A stretch of DNA of 64,000 nucleotides. Origin: Acidobacteriota bacterium. Lineage in GTDB: Bacteria > Acidobacteriota > Aminicenantia > Aminicenantales > Saccharicenantaceae. The notes under the pieces are model-generated. The model was not told the DNA's origin, did not search any database, and saw only the letters and a list, made by a program, of their open reading frames with translations. Positions 14,510-24,430 of this stretch are shown here, one piece after another. The stretch is taken from the NCBI GenBank assembly GCA_039683095.1, contig JBDKSB010000012.1, forward strand, positions 1 to 64,000, written 5' to 3'. Position 1 is the first letter of the stretch. Each line of letters opens with the position of its first letter. The translations under genes and the position numbers were made by a program.

Positions 14510-15316
14510 TCAACGGCAGACGGGGCCGCGGCGGAAGGTCCAGGCGTCCGAGGCGTAGCGGGCGGCCTCGATGGCCCGCACCGCGTCCAGGTCGGCGGGA
14601 GCGAGGACGAAGGGCTCGAGAGAGACCCCGAAGAAACCGGCGAACCCCTGGACCAGCGGGCCGATGGCCGCCTCGAAATCGACGGGCCGGCCGAGGGACT
14701 CGGAGAGCGAGGTCATGCCCAGGCTCTCGGAGGTCTCCCCCGGCCTGGAGACGGCGGCCAGCAGGGCTTCGTCCTTGTCGAGGATGATCGAGCCGTGCTG
14801 GAGGAAGAGCGGGCCGGTGCGCTTCTGGGCGCTGCCGACGAGCTTGCGCCCGCCGATCTCGATCTCGTCGCGGGCGGGGAAGGCGAAGCAGGGCATGGTC
14901 CCCTTGGCGTAGCCCGCCGGCGAAGATTCGGCCAGGCGGGCCGATACGCCCAGGCCGGCCAGTCCGGCCAGCAGGGCCCGGGAGATCAGGCGGTAGGAGT
15001 CGCGGAGGGTCTCGGTAAAGACCGAGGCGTCGGACGAGGCCATCGAGTAGGTCACCTCGCGGTCGTGCAGGACCAGCTTGCCGCCGGTCATGCGCCGAAC
15101 GATATCGATGCCGTTGGCCCGGCAGAAATCGACGTCCACGACCCGGGCGGCGTCCTGGGAGTACCCCAGGGACGCTGTCGGCCGGGTCCAGCGGTAGAAG
15201 CGGAGGAAGGTCCGGGTCGAATCCGCCCGGGCGAGATCGAAAAGGCGCTCGTCGACGGCCATGTTCCAGGAGCCCGGAAGCGGGGCTGGCTCGACGATCA
15301 GCTGCCAGGTCTTCAT
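14510..15316 (-). CDS. lipM: LipM-type octanoyltransferase / lipoate-protein ligase family protein
   Basis: The 268-residue protein has the family core: ARxTGG-like RRMTGGKLVLHDREVTYS (residues 75-91), MPCFAFPARDEIEIGGRKLV (141-160) and GSAQKRTGPLFLQHGSI. The Cys at 143 occupies the catalytic Cys position of LipM, and Lys158 the conserved active-site Lys, which favours octanoyl transfer from acyl carrier protein over ATP-dependent lipoate ligation. It should start lipoylation of GcvH or 2-oxoacid dehydrogenases. The ATG lies only 13 nt after the tRNA-Gly gene on the same strand, so it is probably read from the tRNA promoter. LplA is the alternative call. Confidence 0.75.
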   Translation of the reverse strand: MKTWQLIVEPAPLPGSWNMAVDERLFDLARADSTRTFLRFYRWTRPTASLGYSQDAARVVDVDFCRANGIDIVRRMTGGKLVLHDREVTYSMASSDASVFTETLRDSYRLISRALLAGLAGLGVSARLAESSPAGYAKGTMPCFAFPARDEIEIGGRKLVGSAQKRTGPLFLQHGSIILDKDEALLAAVSRPGETSESLGMTSLSESLGRPVDFEAAIGPLVQGFAGFFGVSLEPFVLAPADLDAVRAIEAARYASDAWTFRRGPVCR

Positions 15317-15329
15317 GCGAGTAAAAAAA

Positions 15330-15404
15330 TGGAGCGGGCAATGGGACTCGAACCCACAACACCCGGCTTGGGAAGCCGGTACTCTACCATTGAGCTATGC
15401 CCGC
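15330..15404 (-). tRNA. tRNA-Gly (anticodon CCC)
   Basis: The 75-nt tRNA has acceptor arm GCGGGCA/TGCCCGC, discriminator T, an encoded CCA, anticodon stem CCGGC/GCCGG around TTCCCAA (anticodon CCC), and a normal T arm. A run of seven T follows on the minus strand, directly before the lipM start. Confidence 0.95.
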
Positions 15405-15459
15405 TCAACAGGCGCTGGGATTCTATCATAAAACCCGGCCAAGCCAAAACTCCGCTTCG

Positions 15460-15488
15460 TTGACAGGGCGGACGGGCCCCCCTATAAT
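15460..15488 (+). promoter_or_regulatory. Consensus sigma-70 promoter for the bactofilin gene
   Basis: TTGACA (15460-15465) and TATAAT (15483-15488) are separated by exactly 17 nt, a perfect consensus. The bactofilin ATG is at 15522 with an AGGGAG before it. Confidence 0.85.
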
Positions 15489-15521
15489 CCCGATAGGAAC
15501 GTCCCTTCAGGGAGAATTGCC

Positions 15522-15896
15522 ATGTCCGACGAATCCGCGAACCGCGCTGTGCCCTCCAACGCCGACCGGCCGACGGCCCACGGCGTCACCCGCCTGGGCT
15601 CGACCGTCGTCCTCACCGGGGACATCGAGGCCCACGAGGACATGCTCATCGAAGGCCGGGTCAACGGCAAGATCACCGTCCCGTCGGGGACGCTGACCGT
15701 GGCCAAGGGCGCCAAGGTCGAGGCCGAAGTCCGGGTGCGCGCCTTCATCCTCCACGGCGAGCTCAAGGGGACGGTCCGGGCCGGCGAAAAGGCCCTGATC
15801 GCCGAGACGGGCGAGATGAACGGCGACATCGTCACGCCCAAGATCACCATCGCCAACGGCGCCCGATTCTCCGGCGGCATCCGGATGAAGGAATAA
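15522..15896 (+). CDS. Bactofilin (polymer-forming cytoskeletal protein)
   Basis: The 124-residue protein has a short disordered N-terminus (1-25) and then a regular six-residue beta-helix: TVVLTGDIEAHEDMLIEGRV, NGKITVPSGTLTVAKGAKVE and following turns. This is the DUF583 bactofilin core. Bactofilins form filaments that organise cell shape or envelope synthesis. It is a lone gene behind a consensus promoter, ended by a hairpin overlapping its stop, with uvrB following. No membrane anchor is seen. Confidence 0.92.
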   Translation: MSDESANRAVPSNADRPTAHGVTRLGSTVVLTGDIEAHEDMLIEGRVNGKITVPSGTLTVAKGAKVEAEVRVRAFILHGELKGTVRAGEKALIAETGEMNGDIVTPKITIANGARFSGGIRMKE

Positions 15897-15921
15897 AGAG
15901 GGGTGGGCTTGACCCCCTCTT
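15896..15921 (+). terminator. Hairpin at the end of the bactofilin gene
   Basis: AAGAGGGG and CCCCTCTT form an 8-bp stem around a 10-nt loop and start within the TAA stop codon. Only two Ts follow, so terminator strength is uncertain. Confidence 0.5.
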
Positions 15922-15984
15922 GACGGCCCGGCCGGCCGGCACGGATAGATTGGAAAACAGGCAGCGCCCCGTCACGGAAGCGAG

Positions 15985-17991
15985 ATGTCCCGCAGACCCG
16001 ATTCATTCCTCCTGACCTCGGAGTTCGTCCCCAAGGGCGATCAGGTCCAGGCCATCGACAGTCTGACCGAGGGGCTCCGCTCGGGGGCCCGCCACCAGGT
16101 CCTCAAGGGCGTCACCGGCTCGGGCAAGACCTTCACGATGGCCAACATCATCGCCCGGGTCAACCGCCCGGTCCTGGTCATCTCCCACAACAAGACCCTG
16201 GCCGCCCAGCTTTACCAGGAGTTCCGCCGCTTCTTCCCCCGCAACGCCGTCGAGTACTTCGTCAGCTACTACGATTATTACCAGCCAGAGGCCTTCATCC
16301 CGGCCTCGAACACCTACATCGCCAAGGAAGCGACCATCAACGACGAGATCGACCGGCTCCGCCTCTGCGCCACGAACTCCCTGTTCGCCCGGCGCGACGT
16401 CATCATCGTCGCCTCGGTCTCGTGCATCTACGGCATCGGCGCGCCCGAGAACTACTACTCCATGAGCTTCTCCCTCACGGTCGGAGAGCCCCAGCCGCGC
16501 AAGGCGCTCCTCGAGAGGCTCGTGGCCGTCCAGTACGGGCGCGAAGAGGCCGATTTCAAGCGCGGCTCGTTCCGCGTCCGCGGCGACATCGTCGAGGTCT
16601 TCCCGAGCTACGAGGACGCGGCCTACCGCGTCGAGCTTGAGGACGGCCGGATCAAGGCCATCTCCGCCGTCGACCCGCTCCTCGGCAAGGTCCGGGACGA
16701 GCTCGACACGGTCATGATCCACCCCCGGACCTTCTTCTCGACCCCGGCCGAGACCCTGCGCTCGGCCGTCGCCGGCATCGAGGCCGAGCTCAAGGACCAG
16801 GTCGCCTTCTTCCAGGCCCGGGGCCAGGCCGTCGAGGCGGCCCGCATCGAGGAGCGGACCCTCTACGACCTGGAGATGCTGCGCGAGTTCGGCTACTGTC
16901 CCGGCATCGAGAACTATTCCCGCCACCTGACCGGCCGGGCCGCCGGCGAGCCGCCCTACACCCTGCTCGACTACTTCCCCGAGGACTTCCTGACCATCAT
17001 CGACGAGTCCCACGTCACCGTGCCCCAGATCGGCGGCATGTACGCCGGGGACCGCTCCCGCAAGCTGACCCTGGTCGAGCACGGCTTCCGCCTGCCCTCG
17101 GCGCTCGACAACCGGCCCCTCGATTTCGCCGAGTTCGAGGCCCGCGTCGGCCAGACCCTCTACGTCTCGGCCACGCCGGGCCTGTTCGAGATCAAGCGCT
17201 CGCCCGGCCGCGTGGTCGAGCAGGTCATCCGCCCGACCGGGCTGACCGACCCGGAGATCGAGATCCGGCCCGTCCGCGGCCAGGTCGACGACCTCATGGC
17301 CGAGATCCGGGCCCGGGCCGGCCGCCGCGAGCGCGTCCTGGTCACGACGCTGACCAAGAAGATGGCCGAGGACCTGGCCCGCCATTACCACGAGCTCGGC
17401 CTGCGGGTCCGCTACCTCCACTCGGAGATCGAGACCCTCGACCGGGTCAATGTCCTGCGCGACCTGCGCAAAGGCCGGTTCGACGCCCTCATCGGCATCA
17501 ACCTCCTGCGCGAGGGGCTGGACCTGCCCGAGGTCTCGCTGGTGGCCATCCTCGACGCCGACAAGGAGGGCTTCCTCCGCTCGGCCACGGCCCTCATCCA
17601 GACCTTCGGCCGGGCCGCCCGCAACGTCGCCGGCCGGGTCCTGCTCTATGCCGACACCATGACCGACTCCATGCGGCTGGCCATCGACGAGACGACCCGC
17701 CGCCGCCTGATCCAGCAGGACTACAACGCCGTCCACGGCATCACGCCGCAGTCGATCGTCAAGGGCATCGACGAGGTCCTGACCTCGGTCTACGAGCGCG
17801 ATTACCTCGACTACACGCGCCTGCCCGAGGAGAAGGACATCCTCCTGTCGCCGCAGAGGCGCAAGAAGCGGATGGAGGAGCTGTCGCGGCTCATGAAGGA
17901 AGCCTCGGACGCGCTCGAGTTCGAGAAGGCCGCCGCCTGCCGCGACGAGCTGGCCAAGCTCAAGAAGCGAGAGCTCGAGCTGGGGCTCTAG
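15985..17991 (+). CDS. uvrB: Excinuclease ABC subunit B
   Basis: The 668-residue protein is a full-length UvrB: Walker [11 protein letters not shown] near residue 43, the beta-hairpin [18 protein letters not shown] that clamps damaged [12 protein letters not shown] Walker B region, helicase motifs V/VI ([16 protein letters not shown] and QTFGRAARN) and a C-terminal UVR domain ([16 protein letters not shown]) that binds UvrC. It verifies lesions delivered by UvrA and recruits UvrC. uvrC follows 30 nt downstream, so the two form an operon. No weakened residues were noticed. Confidence 0.98.
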   Translation: MSRRPDSFLLTSEFVPKGDQVQAIDSLTEGLRSGARHQVLKGVTGSGKTFTMANIIARVNRPVLVISHNKTLAAQLYQEFRRFFPRNAVEYFVSYYDYYQPEAFIPASNTYIAKEATINDEIDRLRLCATNSLFARRDVIIVASVSCIYGIGAPENYYSMSFSLTVGEPQPRKALLERLVAVQYGREEADFKRGSFRVRGDIVEVFPSYEDAAYRVELEDGRIKAISAVDPLLGKVRDELDTVMIHPRTFFSTPAETLRSAVAGIEAELKDQVAFFQARGQAVEAARIEERTLYDLEMLREFGYCPGIENYSRHLTGRAAGEPPYTLLDYFPEDFLTIIDESHVTVPQIGGMYAGDRSRKLTLVEHGFRLPSALDNRPLDFAEFEARVGQTLYVSATPGLFEIKRSPGRVVEQVIRPTGLTDPEIEIRPVRGQVDDLMAEIRARAGRRERVLVTTLTKKMAEDLARHYHELGLRVRYLHSEIETLDRVNVLRDLRKGRFDALIGINLLREGLDLPEVSLVAILDADKEGFLRSATALIQTFGRAARNVAGRVLLYADTMTDSMRLAIDETTRRRLIQQDYNAVHGITPQSIVKGIDEVLTSVYERDYLDYTRLPEEKDILLSPQRRKKRMEELSRLMKEASDALEFEKAAACRDELAKLKKRELELGL

Positions 17992-18021
17992 GGGCTATAA
18001 TAGGCTCGGGACGCGGCGCGC

Positions 18022-19806
18022 ATGGCGGACTTCGACGAGCTCAAGGCGCGGGCGGCCGAGCTTCCGGCCAAGCCCGGCATCTACTTCTTCAAGAACGCGG
18101 CGGGCGAGGTCGTCTACATCGGCAAGGCCCGCTCCCTGCGCGACCGGGTCCGCTCCTACTTCCTGGCCAACCCCGACTTCAAGGTCCGCAACATCATCCG
18201 CGAGACGGCGGACATCGACTTCATCCTGACCGGCTCGGAAAAGGAAGCGGCCTTCCTGGAGAACAACTACATCCAGCAGCACCAGCCGCGCTTCAATCTC
18301 CGTCTCAAGGACGACAAGAGCTTCCCCTACCTGAAGATCACGGCCGGCGAGACCTGGCCGGGCGTCTATTTCAGCCGCAAGGTCGAGCCCGACGGCTCGC
18401 GCTATTTCGGTCCGTTCAGCCCGGCCGGCCGGGCCCGCTCGTCCATCCACCTCGTCAACAGGCATTTCCTCGTCCGCGGCTGCGAGGAGGCCGTCTTCCG
18501 CGGCCGCAAGCGCCCCTGCCTGGAGTATGAGCTCAAGCTCTGCTCGGCGCCCTGCGTCGGATTTGTCTCCGAGGCCGACTATCGCGAGAACGTCGAGAAC
18601 GCCTGCCTCTTCCTCGAAGGCCGCCTGCCCGAGCTGGCCCGGACCCTCAAGGCCCGCATGGAGCGGGCGGCCGCCGAGGAGAAGTTCGAGGACGCGGCCC
18701 GCTGGCGCGACCTCCTGCGGACGATCGAGGACTACCGGGACCGCCCCGGCGCGATCTCCACGGCCCTCGAGGACCAGGACGTCGTCGGCCTGGCCCGCGA
18801 GGGGGGCCGGGCGGCGGCCTACGTCTTTTTCATGCGCAAGGGCAAGATCCGTAACTCGGCGGCCGGGATAGCCGCCGGCCCCGCGGACGCCTCAGACGCC
18901 GCCATCCTGGGCAGGTTCCTGGCCGGCTTTTACGCCGGCCGCGAGCTGCCGCCGCGCCTGCTCCTGCCTGCGGCGCCGGACCAGGCGGCGGGCCTTTCGT
19001 CGCTGCTCGGCTGGGCCGAGGTCCGGGTCCTTGTCCCCCGCAGCGGCAGGAACCTCAAGCTGGTCGAAATGGCCGGCCGCAACGCGGAGGCCTTCCTCCG
19101 CAAGCAGGCCGGCGAGGCCGGACCGCTCGAGGAGCTGCAGACCGCGCTCGGGTTGCCCGCCCCGCCCCGGCGGATCGAGGGCTTCGACATCTCCAACACC
19201 GGCGGCGAGGAGTCGGTCGGCTCGCTCGTCGTCTTCCGGGACGGCCGGCCCGACAAGGACGCCTACCGCAAGTTCCTCATCCGGACGGTCGAGGGATCGA
19301 ACGACGTCGCCAGCCTGGCCGAGGTCGTCACCCGGAGATACCGCAAGGTCCTCGACGAAGGGATGCCCCTCCCCGACCTGGTCATGGTCGACGGCGGCAA
19401 GCCCCAGCTCGGGGCGGCCGAGCAGGCGCTGGGCTCGCTCGGGCTTTCGCAGGTCCCGCTCGTGGCCATCGCCAAGAAAGAGGAGATCCTCTACACGCCC
19501 GCGCACCGGGAAGGGATCCGTCTCGACCGGACGGCCGGGGCGCTGAAGCTCGTCCAGGCCGTCCGCGACGAAACACATCGCTTCGCCATCACGTTCCACC
19601 GGGGCCGCCGGGAGAAAAAGAGCTTCGAGTCCGTCCTCGACGGCATCCCCGGCCTCGGCCCGAAGAAGAAGGCGGCGCTCCTGGCAAAATACCAGGATCT
19701 CGATCTGGTCTTGAAGGCCGAGCCGGCCGAGCTCGCGTCCATCCTCGGGGAGAAGCCTGCGGCCGCGGTAAAGGAAAGATTGGGCGCCTTGGCTAAGCCA
19801 AGCTGA
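18022..19806 (+). CDS. uvrC: Excinuclease ABC subunit C
   Basis: The 594-residue nuclease has the GIY-YIG 3'-incision domain at residues about 14-90 (PGIYFFKNAAGEVVYIGKAR), a UVR motif (about 205-235, FEDAARWRDLL), the RNase H-like 5'-incision domain (GFDISNTGGEESVGS, later VMVDGGKPQLGAA) and a C-terminal helix-hairpin-helix pair (IPGLGPKKKAALLAKY). It cuts both sides of the lesion in nucleotide excision repair. It lies directly downstream of uvrB. uvrA is not in the window. Confidence 0.97.
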   Translation: MADFDELKARAAELPAKPGIYFFKNAAGEVVYIGKARSLRDRVRSYFLANPDFKVRNIIRETADIDFILTGSEKEAAFLENNYIQQHQPRFNLRLKDDKSFPYLKITAGETWPGVYFSRKVEPDGSRYFGPFSPAGRARSSIHLVNRHFLVRGCEEAVFRGRKRPCLEYELKLCSAPCVGFVSEADYRENVENACLFLEGRLPELARTLKARMERAAAEEKFEDAARWRDLLRTIEDYRDRPGAISTALEDQDVVGLAREGGRAAAYVFFMRKGKIRNSAAGIAAGPADASDAAILGRFLAGFYAGRELPPRLLLPAAPDQAAGLSSLLGWAEVRVLVPRSGRNLKLVEMAGRNAEAFLRKQAGEAGPLEELQTALGLPAPPRRIEGFDISNTGGEESVGSLVVFRDGRPDKDAYRKFLIRTVEGSNDVASLAEVVTRRYRKVLDEGMPLPDLVMVDGGKPQLGAAEQALGSLGLSQVPLVAIAKKEEILYTPAHREGIRLDRTAGALKLVQAVRDETHRFAITFHRGRREKKSFESVLDGIPGLGPKKKAALLAKYQDLDLVLKAEPAELASILGEKPAAAVKERLGALAKPS

Positions 19807-19940
19807 AGATATCAAATAATTTGCCGGTTAGCTCCAGTTCGGCAAAAGGGACTATCCGCGGTTTTTCAGGCAAAAAGGACGGAAAAGCGCTCCGTTCGAT
19901 GAGCCGGTCAAGTCCGGACCGGCCGCGAGCCGGGGCCTGC

Positions 19941-21872
19941 TCAGAGGATGATCCGGACGAGCCAGCTCAGGGCCACCGCCACTGTGATGCTCAGTCCGGC
20001 CGAAACGAAAGCCCATTTCTTCCCGATCTCCTTCCACAAGATGGCGAACGTGGACAGGCACGGGATGAAGAAGCTGATGAAGACGGTGAAGACGACGACC
20101 TGCTCGCGGCTGATGGCCGAGAGCACGTTCGAGTAATCGACGCCGAGCGCCTGGAGCATCATGATGAGCGACAGCTCCTTGCGCAGGAAGCCGAAGACGA
20201 GGGTCACCCCCAGCTCGTGCGGCAGGCCCAGGCCCTTGACGACGAGCGGCGCCAGGACGTCGTTGATCCAGCGGTCTGCGTGAAAATAGACGAGCAGGCT
20301 CAGGACCAGGCTGCCGCCGATGAGCAGGGGCCAGGCGAACTTGACGAACGAGAGGACCTGGAGCCAGGTCTTGCTGAGCATGGCGCCGAGGCGCGGCGCC
20401 TTGAGCGACGGGATCTCCAGGATCAGGCCGGGCGACGGCTCCCTGATGAACCGGCTGACGATCCGGCCGACCAGGGCCACGACCAGGATGTTGGCCGCGT
20501 AGAAGCCCACGGCCCAGAGCGGCCCCAGATAGAAGGCCACCAGGGCCAGGACGATCGTCGTCCGGGCCGAACAGGGGATGAAGGGGATCAGGATCGAGGT
20601 CAAGACCCGGTCCCGCCGGGACTCGAGACCGCGGGCCGAGACGATGGCCGGGACGTTGCAGCCGAAGCCCAGGATGAACGACGGCACCGATCTGCCGTGC
20701 AGCCCGATCCGGTGCATGAAGGCGTCGAGGAGGAAGCCGGCCCGGGCCAGGTAGCCGCTGTCCTCGAGCGCCGCCATGAGGAAAAGAAGCGGCAGGAAGT
20801 ACGGCAGGACGATGCCGACGCCGCCGCCGACGCCCTGGACCAGCCCCTCCGCGAGATAGAACGGCAGGCCGTGCCCGAGACGCGCCGCGAGCGCCGATCG
20901 GAGCCCGTTGAAGGGTTTGAGGACGAGCGCTTCGAGGGGGCTCCCGATCCTGAAGATGACGAAGAAAAAGGCCAGGAACACCGCCGCCAAGATGATGTAG
21001 CCCAGAACGGGATGCATGAGGACCGCGTCGATCTTCTTGTCCCAGGTCACGCGCCGGCCATGGCGGACGCGGCTCGTGGCTTCGGCCAGCTTCATGGCCA
21101 GGTGGTGGCGTTCGGCCGAGACGACCTCGTAGGCCGGCGCGCCGCGCCGCCGTTCGAGGATCCCGCTGGCGCGGTCGACGGCCGCCTGGACGCCCGGCTC
21201 GATCTCGCCCAGGTACCCGGCGCAGGCCTGTCCGGCCGTTTCGATGAGCTTCGCGGCGACGAAGCGCGGGCTGGCGGCGACCGGGAAGGACGGCGGCAGG
21301 GCCCGCTCCACCCCGGCGACGACCTCCTCGACGTCGTCCGAGAACTTGAGTGGACGCGGCGCCTGCCCCTTGTCGAGGACCTCGAAGGCCCGGTCCAGCA
21401 GCTCCCGGACGCCGCGCCCGTAGGCCGCGATCGTCGGCACGACGGGCACGCCCAGGAGCCGCTCCACCCCGGCCGCGTCGATCTCGATGCCCTTGCGCTC
21501 GGCCACGTCGATCATGTTGAGAGCGACGACCAGGGGCCGGCCCAGCTCGATGAGCTCGAGGGTCAGCTCGAGGCCGCGGCAGAACGTCGAGGCGTCGACG
21601 ACGTTGATGACGAGGTCCGGCCGCTCCGAGAACAGATGGGTCAGGGCCACCTGCTCGGACGGGTCCGTCGGACAGAGGCAATAGGTCCCCGGCAGGTCGA
21701 CGATATCGAGCGACCGGCCTGCCACGACGACGCGGCTGTGGGTGTGCTTGACGGACGTGCCGGGGAAATTCGAGGTCTCGGCCTTGGGCCCGGCGATGGA
21801 ATTGAACAGCGTGCTCTTGCCGCCGTTCGGCTGCCCGACGAAGACGACGGTCGGGACCTCAGGACGGCTCAT
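19941..21872 (-). CDS. feoB: Ferrous iron transport protein B
   Basis: The 643-residue membrane protein has an N-terminal G domain (G1 GQPNGGKS near residue 13, G2 NFPGTSVK, G3 DLPGTY, G4-like LNMID), a helical GDI-type region, then the transmembrane core with the paired Gate motifs (LPYFLPLLFLMAALEDSGYL, RAGFLLDAFMHRIGLHGRSV and LGFGCNVPAI). It imports Fe2+ across the cytoplasmic membrane under anaerobic or reducing conditions. It overlaps feoA by 14 nt. It is convergent with uvrC, separated by 134 nt that hold only weak inverted repeats. Confidence 0.96.
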   Translation of the reverse strand: MSRPEVPTVVFVGQPNGGKSTLFNSIAGPKAETSNFPGTSVKHTHSRVVVAGRSLDIVDLPGTYCLCPTDPSEQVALTHLFSERPDLVINVVDASTFCRGLELTLELIELGRPLVVALNMIDVAERKGIEIDAAGVERLLGVPVVPTIAAYGRGVRELLDRAFEVLDKGQAPRPLKFSDDVEEVVAGVERALPPSFPVAASPRFVAAKLIETAGQACAGYLGEIEPGVQAAVDRASGILERRRGAPAYEVVSAERHHLAMKLAEATSRVRHGRRVTWDKKIDAVLMHPVLGYIILAAVFLAFFFVIFRIGSPLEALVLKPFNGLRSALAARLGHGLPFYLAEGLVQGVGGGVGIVLPYFLPLLFLMAALEDSGYLARAGFLLDAFMHRIGLHGRSVPSFILGFGCNVPAIVSARGLESRRDRVLTSILIPFIPCSARTTIVLALVAFYLGPLWAVGFYAANILVVALVGRIVSRFIREPSPGLILEIPSLKAPRLGAMLSKTWLQVLSFVKFAWPLLIGGSLVLSLLVYFHADRWINDVLAPLVVKGLGLPHELGVTLVFGFLRKELSLIMMLQALGVDYSNVLSAISREQVVVFTVFISFFIPCLSTFAILWKEIGKKWAFVSAGLSITVAVALSWLVRIIL

Positions 21873-22101
21873 GGGCGGGTTCGACGAGGATCTTCTGGGC
21901 CACGCCGCGGCTCAGGGCGACGGTCGTGTCCGAGGTGCGGTTGCGGACGAGCAGCGGCCCCCGGAGGATGGCCCGGCCGTCGAGCTGGATGAGGTCGTCC
22001 TTGTGGAAGCCGAGGGCCATCAGGCGGCGGCGAACGCCTTCCCGGCCGCGAAGGTCGACGATCCGCAGGGGCAGTCCGGGCGGGGCCTCGAGCAGGTTCA
22101 T
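21859..22101 (-). CDS. feoA: Ferrous iron transport protein A
   Basis: The 80-residue SH3-like FeoA has the family pattern MNLLEAPPGLPLRIVDL, the RRRLMALGFHKDDLIQL turn and a C-terminal LSRGVAQKILVEP strand. It regulates or stabilises FeoB. The ATG at 22101 gives the usual family length and has GGAGAAGG just upstream. An in-frame ATG at 22173 would add 24 residues and also has an AGGA, so the start is not certain. feoB overlaps its 3' end. Confidence 0.88.
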   Translation of the reverse strand: MNLLEAPPGLPLRIVDLRGREGVRRRLMALGFHKDDLIQLDGRAILRGPLLVRNRTSDTTVALSRGVAQKILVEPAHEPS

Positions 22102-22300
22102 TCCTTCTCCGACGCGTAATCTATCAGAACTTTCGGCGGGAATAAAGGCGATCGCCTCCGTCCCCCGGCTCATCGCCTAATTCCTACTATTTTTATAGTG
22201 TTTTTCGGCGGGCCCGTCGATCCTCCGCGGGTTCCGTGGAATTCCGTCTGAAAATGGGACATAATATCCTTTTCGAGCTTCCCGAAAGGAGACGATCGCC

Positions 22301-24391
22301 ATGTCCCGCAACCGCAGCCGTTATCGCGTCCCGATACTTCTGGCGGCCCTCGCCGCCCTCCTCCTCGTCCGGCCCGCCGCGGCCGACGAGGGCATGTGGC
22401 TCTTCAACAAGCCGCCCAAGGACATCCTCCTGAAGAAGTACGGCTTCGCCGCGACCCCGGAGTTCATGGACCACCTCCGGCTGGCCTCGATCTCCTTCGG
22501 CGGGGCCTCGGGCTCGTTCATCTCGCCGGACGGCCTGGTCCTGACCAACCACCACGTCGGCCAGGGCGCGATCCAGAACCTGTCCACGAAGGACCGCGAC
22601 CTCATGAAGACCGGCTTCTACGCCCGGACCCGGGCCGAGGAGCTCAGGGTGCCAGGCATGGAGTTGCGCGTCCTGGTCGGCATCGAGGACGTCACCGACA
22701 AGGTCCTCGGCGCCGAGAAGCCCGGCATGGGCCCGGTCGAGGCCGCCGAGGCCCGCCAGAAGGTCGTCGCCGGCCTCGAGAAGGACGCCGGGGCCGGGGA
22801 AGGCCTCCGCGGCGTCGTCGTCACGCTCTACTCCGGCGGCATGTACCATCTCTACACCTACCGGGTCCACAACGACGTCCGGCTGGTCTTCGCGCCCGAG
22901 TACGCCGCCGCGTTCTTCGGCGGCGACCAGGACAACTTCACCTACCCGCGCTACGATCTCGACATCACCCTCTTCCGCATCTACGAGAACGGCCGGCCCT
23001 ACAAGAGCGATCAGTTCATCAAGTGGTCGTCGGCCGGCGTCCGCGAGGGCGACCTGGTGCTCTGCTCCGGCCATCCAGGGTCGACCGGCCGCCTCCTGAC
23101 CACCAGCCAGCTCGAGTTCCTGCGCGACACGAGCTATCCCTTCAACATCGCCAACCTCAAGCGCCGCCAGGCCTACATGCACGCCTACGCCGCCAGGGGC
23201 GAGGAGCAGAAGCGCGTCGCCCTGCGCAACCTCTTCGGCATCGAGAACAGCCTCAAGGCGACGACCGGCTACCAGTCGGGCCTGCTCGACCCCGCCCTGA
23301 TGGCCAAGAAGCAGAAAGAAGAGGCGGCCCTGCGCGCCCGCGTGGCCCAGGACCCGGCCCTGGCCAAGGAGTTCGGCCCGGCCTGGGACGAGATCGCCGC
23401 CGCCGAGAAGGCCTATGCCGCGATGTTCAAGCCCCTGGCCTTCTTCGAGCGGGCCAACGGCTTCTACACGGCCTACTTCGCCATCGCCCGCAACATCGTC
23501 CGGCTGGCCCTGGAGAAGCCCAAGCCCAACACCGAGCGGCTGCGCGATTTCCGCGACGCCTCCCTGGCCTCGGTCGAGCGGGGCATCCTCTCCCCCGCCC
23601 CGATCTACGACGAGTTCGAGGCCGTCAAGCTCGGCGACTCCCTGGCCCAGCTCCAGGAGGAGCTGCCGGACATGATCGAGGTCCGCTGGATCCTGGCCGG
23701 CCGCTCGCCCCAGGACGCGGCCCGCGAGCTCGTCGCCGGCACGAAGCTCAGGGACATCGAGTTCCGCAAGAAGCTCCTGGAGGGCGGGGCCGAGGCCGTT
23801 TACCAGTGCCAGGATCCGATGATCAAGCTGGCCCTGCTCGTCGACCCGGTCTCGCGCGGCCTGCGGGCCGGCTACGAGAAGAAGGTCGAGGCGGTCGAGA
23901 CCGTCAACGGCGCCCGGATCGCCAAGGCCATGTTCAAGCTCGAGGGGACGTCCATCCCGCCCGACGCCACCGGCACTCTGCGGCTCAGCTTCGGGGCGGT
24001 CAGGGGCTACGTCGAGAACGGCAGGAAGGTCCCCTACCGGACGACCTTCGCCGGGCTCTACGGGAAGTCGGCCCAGGCCGGCAACAAGGACCCCTACGAG
24101 CTGCCGGCCAGCTTCCTGGCCAGGAAGGCCGCCGTCAACCCCGCGGCGCCGGTCGACTTCGTCTCGACGGCCGACTCGATCGGCGGGAACTCCGGCTCCC
24201 CCCTGGTGAACCGGAAAGGCGAGTTCGTCGGCGTCCTGTTCGACGGCAACATCCAGTCGCTGCCGACGCGGTTCGTCTACGAGGACAGCATCTCGCGGTC
24301 GGTCATGGTCGACTCCCGCGGCATCATCGAGGCCCTGCTCAAGATCTACGACGCCAAGCCGCTCGTCGACGAGATCCTCGGGCGGAAATAG
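22301..24391 (+). CDS. S46-family dipeptidyl-peptidase (DPP7-like)
   Basis: The 696-residue exported protein has a signal peptide (1-28) and starts its mature part DEGMWLFNKPP, as in S46 enzymes. The catalytic His lies in LTNHHVGQG (about residue 86), the Asp in the YPRYDLDITL segment, and the Ser in SIGGNSGSPLVN (about residue 631). The specificity position is Gly649 (LFDGNIQS), as in DPP7, which favours hydrophobic P1 residues over the acidic preference of Arg-bearing DPP11. It releases dipeptides from peptide N-termini in the periplasm. A GGAG lies before the ATG. A diverged paralogue is at 60463. Confidence 0.93.
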   Translation: MSRNRSRYRVPILLAALAALLLVRPAAADEGMWLFNKPPKDILLKKYGFAATPEFMDHLRLASISFGGASGSFISPDGLVLTNHHVGQGAIQNLSTKDRDLMKTGFYARTRAEELRVPGMELRVLVGIEDVTDKVLGAEKPGMGPVEAAEARQKVVAGLEKDAGAGEGLRGVVVTLYSGGMYHLYTYRVHNDVRLVFAPEYAAAFFGGDQDNFTYPRYDLDITLFRIYENGRPYKSDQFIKWSSAGVREGDLVLCSGHPGSTGRLLTTSQLEFLRDTSYPFNIANLKRRQAYMHAYAARGEEQKRVALRNLFGIENSLKATTGYQSGLLDPALMAKKQKEEAALRARVAQDPALAKEFGPAWDEIAAAEKAYAAMFKPLAFFERANGFYTAYFAIARNIVRLALEKPKPNTERLRDFRDASLASVERGILSPAPIYDEFEAVKLGDSLAQLQEELPDMIEVRWILAGRSPQDAARELVAGTKLRDIEFRKKLLEGGAEAVYQCQDPMIKLALLVDPVSRGLRAGYEKKVEAVETVNGARIAKAMFKLEGTSIPPDATGTLRLSFGAVRGYVENGRKVPYRTTFAGLYGKSAQAGNKDPYELPASFLARKAAVNPAAPVDFVSTADSIGGNSGSPLVNRKGEFVGVLFDGNIQSLPTRFVYEDSISRSVMVDSRGIIEALLKIYDAKPLVDEILGRK

Positions 24392-24430
24392 GCGGCCCGC
24401 TGGGGACGGCCCCCGCCGCGCGGGACGGGC

